Part shown: in pieces, positions 61,605 through 64,000 of the stretch | Layout: the number at the start of each line of letters is the position of its first letter | Position numbering within the stretch: position 1 is the stretch's first letter | DNA from: Chitinophagales bacterium | GTDB taxonomy: Bacteria; Bacteroidota; Bacteroidia; Chitinophagales; Chitinophagaceae | Assembly (NCBI GenBank): GCA_021323755.1 | Contig: JAJPKJ010000074.1 | Location: 1 to 64,000 of the forward strand | DNA: 64,000 nucleotides | Reading direction: 5' to 3' | Translations under genes and position numbers: made by a program | Notes under the pieces: model-generated | The model's input: the letters and a program-made list of their open reading frames with translations, nothing else | The model's database searches: none | Told to the model about the DNA's origin: nothing

Positions 61605-62768
61605 CTATTGAAACACCCGCACATAATCCACAAACAAATGCTCGGGAAAAATCGTTGACCCATCCGGAGAACCGGGCCAATCGCCACCTACAGCCACATT
61701 GAAAATAAAAAAAGACGTACTGTTGAACGGCCAAGTTCCGCTCGATATATTTTGTGCATTCGCAGAAAAATAAAGCTGATCATCTACGAGCAATGAAATA
61801 CTATCCTGTTTCCAAATTAAACTGAACACATGGAATTGTTTCGAGAAATCTCCGCTTGAGATCGAATAGTTGCTACCCAGGCTTGCCTGCGCGCCACTGC
61901 CATTGGCATAATGGAGCGTTCCATATACTTCCTGCGGGGTTTTACCAATCAGCTCCATGATGTCGGTTTCGCCACATGTTGGCCAGCCCACCTGGGTTAT
62001 GTTTGAACCGAGCATCCACAAAGCCGGCCAAATGCCTTGGCCTACAGGGAGTTTGGCACGAATATCAATTCTCCCGAATTGAAACTGCTCTTTGTTTTGC
62101 GTTGTCATTCGGGCAGAAGTATAATCGCTTCCGCTATAACTTTCTGCTCTTGCTTCTATCACCAGATTCCCGGATGATTGAAAAGCATTTTGTGTCCTCG
62201 CCGTATAATATTCTAGCTCATTATTCCCCCATCCGCCGCCGCCTGTTTCAAAATTCCAGTAATTTGAATTTATGGTTTTAGCGTTGAATTCATCGCTCCA
62301 AATCAAAGTATAACCAGGGTAAGATAACGGGGATGTATAACCGGAGCTATCGGTTGGCAGATAGGTTCCATCATTTTGGATTGTTGCCGTCACACTATCT
62401 ACAGCAATATTGCAATTGACAGGGTTGAAAAATTTCAAATAAAATTTCTGATTCGCCTGTCGTAAACTATCGCCAAATACAGTAATAGGAACATTTCCCT
62501 GAGTCTGGCCGGCATTAAATATTAAGGTACCTGATGCCGGAGAATAATCTTTATTGGCAATTGCGCTCCCATCCTGTGTTGTATATTGGATTGACATTTG
62601 TTTTGAAGAGGCATTGTTTACATTGATATAGAACCGAAAAATGCTGTTCGTGTCTGTTCTGCTTTGAGACAGGCTGGTAGAAAAAACGGAAGGCAAGCTG
62701 CTGTTGGATGGGCTCTTTTTTGAGCAGGAAATCATTAATAGCAAAACAACGATGCGCCAATAATTCAT
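61605..62768 (-). CDS. GH16 glycoside hydrolase lipoprotein with Calx-beta domain
   Basis: The 387-residue protein has lipobox LMISC (Cys15), a Calx-beta domain (about 35-130, with YTTQDGSAIANKDYSPASGT) and a GH16 catalytic domain (about 150-387). Active site GETDIMELIG has nucleophile Glu267, Asp269 and acid/base Glu272. GWGNNELEYYTARTQNAFQS and GIWPALWMLG are typical of beta-glucanases/laminarinases. It probably sits on the outer membrane and cuts beta-1,3 or beta-1,3-1,4 glucans. The neighbouring NagX-like gene may be in the same transcript. Confidence 0.88.
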   Translation of the reverse strand: MNYWRIVVLLLMISCSKKSPSNSSLPSVFSTSLSQSRTDTNSIFRFYINVNNASSKQMSIQYTTQDGSAIANKDYSPASGTLIFNAGQTQGNVPITVFGDSLRQANQKFYLKFFNPVNCNIAVDSVTATIQNDGTYLPTDSSGYTSPLSYPGYTLIWSDEFNAKTINSNYWNFETGGGGWGNNELEYYTARTQNAFQSSGNLVIEARAESYSGSDYTSARMTTQNKEQFQFGRIDIRAKLPVGQGIWPALWMLGSNITQVGWPTCGETDIMELIGKTPQEVYGTLHYANGSGAQASLGSNYSISSGDFSKQFHVFSLIWKQDSISLLVDDQLYFSANAQNISSGTWPFNSTSFFIFNVAVGGDWPGSPDGSTIFPEHLFVDYVRVFQ

Positions 62769-62819
62769 TAAATAAAAATATTAAAATATATTGGCAAATA
62801 GAACACCTGCTGATAAATT

Positions 62820-63305
62820 CTATTTTAATTCTGTGCTGGTAAATGCAAGTGGTAACAATGAAGAAGAGTTCGAAATAATGAAAATTCTTCCTTTCATTCC
62901 GCCAAGAATAAGTCGTATCGGGTGTTTCATCCTTTGCTCATATTCCTGTAACGATTGACGACAAATGCCGCATGGAGAAATAGGATGGTCGCTTTCCCCC
63001 TGTTCATTATCATAGCTTATAGCCAAGGTTTCGATAATCCCATCAGAAAAAAGAGAAGAAACGGAGGATAATAAGACCCTTTCCGCACAAATGCCGGCAG
63101 GGAATGAAACGTTTTCCTGGTTTGTTCCGGTAACGATTTTGTTGTTTGATAATTTTGCAACTGCGGCTACCCGAAACCGTGAGTAAGGTGCATAAGCAAA
63201 GCGTGTCGCCTTTTGCGCTTCGATCAATAAAGATGCATCCTCCGGGGCTAGTTCATTGATTGAATCGTAAACATCAAATGAAAATATATGATCGCTTCTA
63301 TGCAT
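62820..63305 (-). CDS. cdd: Cytidine deaminase
   Basis: The 161-residue protein has the zinc-binding motifs CAERVLLS (Cys73, Glu75) and PCGICRQSL (Cys112, Cys115), with the substrate lead-in APYSRFRVAAV. It deaminates cytidine and deoxycytidine to uridine in pyrimidine salvage. Length is usual for Bacteroidota enzymes. Confidence 0.93.
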   Translation of the reverse strand: MHRSDHIFSFDVYDSINELAPEDASLLIEAQKATRFAYAPYSRFRVAAVAKLSNNKIVTGTNQENVSFPAGICAERVLLSSVSSLFSDGIIETLAISYDNEQGESDHPISPCGICRQSLQEYEQRMKHPIRLILGGMKGRIFIISNSSSLLPLAFTSTELK

Positions 63306-63351
63306 GGTGAGTGATGGCGAATGGTGAAACCCTACTACATATCACATACAA

Positions 63352-64000
63352 TTATCTTATCTTATTAAACAAGCGACTCCAGCGGATTCCATGATCAAAA
63401 CTCATCCATATTAAGGATGCACTTCCAACAACATGGTCTTCAGGAACAAATCCCCAGTAGCGCGAATCCTGTGAATCCTGGCGATTATCGCCCATCATCC
63501 AGTAATAATCCATCTTGAAAGTGTATTGATTTGTTTCCTTATCGTTGATATAGAAATTGCCGTTCTTATAGTCCAATTTATTTTTTTCATAAGTGCGGAT
63601 GGCGCGTTCATACATCGCATAATTTTCCTGGGTAAGTTTTATGGTTGCTCCTTTTTTGGGGATCCATACGGGACCAAAATTATCGCGTGTCCAATTATGA
63701 AACTTATCGTAAGGCATTACGCCATATGGATCGTTATTATAAGCGGTATCTAATTGAATATTTTTAATAAAGCCCACCTTGATCATTTTTTCTTTTGCAG
63801 CGTTGGTGAGCAACATGCGAAATTCATTCTGTCTGCCTGTTGATGCATAATCGCCTTTTTCAATATCAAGATTATATTGCTCTTTCATTGCGTCTGCATC
63901 AAATTGCTGTCCGTTTGTAGTTACAAAATAATACAGTTCTGAGTTTGGAGGCGGTTCTTGTCTTACCCCATTAATAAAAACCACATCGTTGATGATTTGA
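63352..64000 (-). CDS. lepB: Signal peptidase I, C-terminal part (truncated by window edge)
   Basis: The minus-strand frame is open through the right edge and encodes at least 215 residues. Box E is MMGDNRQDSQDSRYWGFVPE followed by HVVGSASLIWMSFD, diagnostic for type I signal peptidases. The preceding QIINDVVFINGVRQEPPPNS shows that the catalytic Ser and Lys boxes lie outside the window to the right. The long region between (about 100 residues) is the insertion typical of Bacteroidota enzymes. It removes signal peptides from exported proteins. Confidence 0.9.
   Translation of the reverse strand, partial: QIINDVVFINGVRQEPPPNSELYYFVTTNGQQFDADAMKEQYNLDIEKGDYASTGRQNEFRMLLTNAAKEKMIKVGFIKNIQLDTAYNNDPYGVMPYDKFHNWTRDNFGPVWIPKKGATIKLTQENYAMYERAIRTYEKNKLDYKNGNFYINDKETNQYTFKMDYYWMMGDNRQDSQDSRYWGFVPEDHVVGSASLIWMSFDHGIRWSRLFNKIR

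Noticed and set aside
1-64000. tRNA genes, CRISPR arrays, prophage, restriction-modification or abortive infection systems
   Set aside because: None seen. The CPBP protease family is sometimes labelled Abi, but alone and beside plsX it gives no reason to call a defence system.

Overview
The window looks like chromosomal DNA of a Bacteroidota bacterium, most likely Chitinophagaceae or a close relative. The base composition is AT-rich and Shine-Dalgarno sequences are mostly absent. Several promoters carry the phylum-specific TAnnTTTG -7 box. The gene content also fits: a DUF177-rpmF-plsX block, DUF2027/Smr, DUF3667, DUF2975 with a small HTH partner, Tat-exported Gfo/Idh/MocA oxidoreductases, GH78 and GH16 enzymes, DUF1080, and a signal peptidase I with a long insertion. 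This assignment is inference from gene families, not from a search.

Layout. Positions 1-4200 are an accessory, decaying region. It holds three copies of one IS3-family left end, two of them with the start of orfA, and small lipoprotein and membrane genes. Between these lie coding fragments that no longer start or end properly. Positions 4.2-6.5 kb hold a compact stress group (UspA; thioredoxin; small membrane proteins). Positions 7.0-8.6 kb are an ArsR-SRPBCC-secreted protein operon with two palindromic operators. Positions 8.8-13.9 kb carry a transporter, acyl-CoA ligase, serine hydrolase and SDR that look like a small catabolic set, followed by a nucleotidyltransferase of the antibiotic-modifying type. 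Positions 15-20.4 kb hold accessory membrane and secreted proteins, including a DUF2975-HTH pair with an operator over its promoter.

Positions 20.4-31.2 kb are largely core: an RRM protein, FtsE, two glycosyltransferases, rpsO-pnp, prmA, plsY, a YdeI/OmdA protein and dnaG. Positions 31.4-34.7 kb contain a haem-motif FG-GAP lipoprotein beside a DUF1080 protein. Positions 34.8-41.2 kb return to core functions: DUF177, rpmF, plsX, a CPBP protease, the RNase P RNA gene rnpB (minus strand), a Smr protein and manA. Positions 41.6-45.4 kb are an ECF sigma/anti-sigma operon. Its cargo includes a lipoprotein built from about nine 34-residue SDF(D/E)K repeats.

Positions 45.5-48.2 kb hold DUF3667, a YkgJ-type cysteine-cluster protein and XerD. 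Positions 48.2-55.7 kb are a carbohydrate region: a GH78 alpha-L-rhamnosidase broken by a single-base frameshift, and three tandem Tat-exported Gfo/Idh/MocA paralogues with a small secreted protein among them. Positions 55.7-64 kb hold OsmC, CsaA, a methylguanine methyltransferase, an esterase, a PaaE-like reductase, a thioredoxin-like protein, a NagX-like acyltransferase, a GH16 lipoprotein, cytidine deaminase and the C-terminal part of signal peptidase I, cut by the window edge.

No tRNA, CRISPR array, prophage or recognisable defence system was seen. The least explained items are the sigma-factor operon with the 34-residue repeat lipoprotein, the IS-end debris region, the ArsR-controlled secreted protein, and the exported oxidoreductase/DUF1080/glycosidase genes, which may act together on 3-keto sugars (inference).
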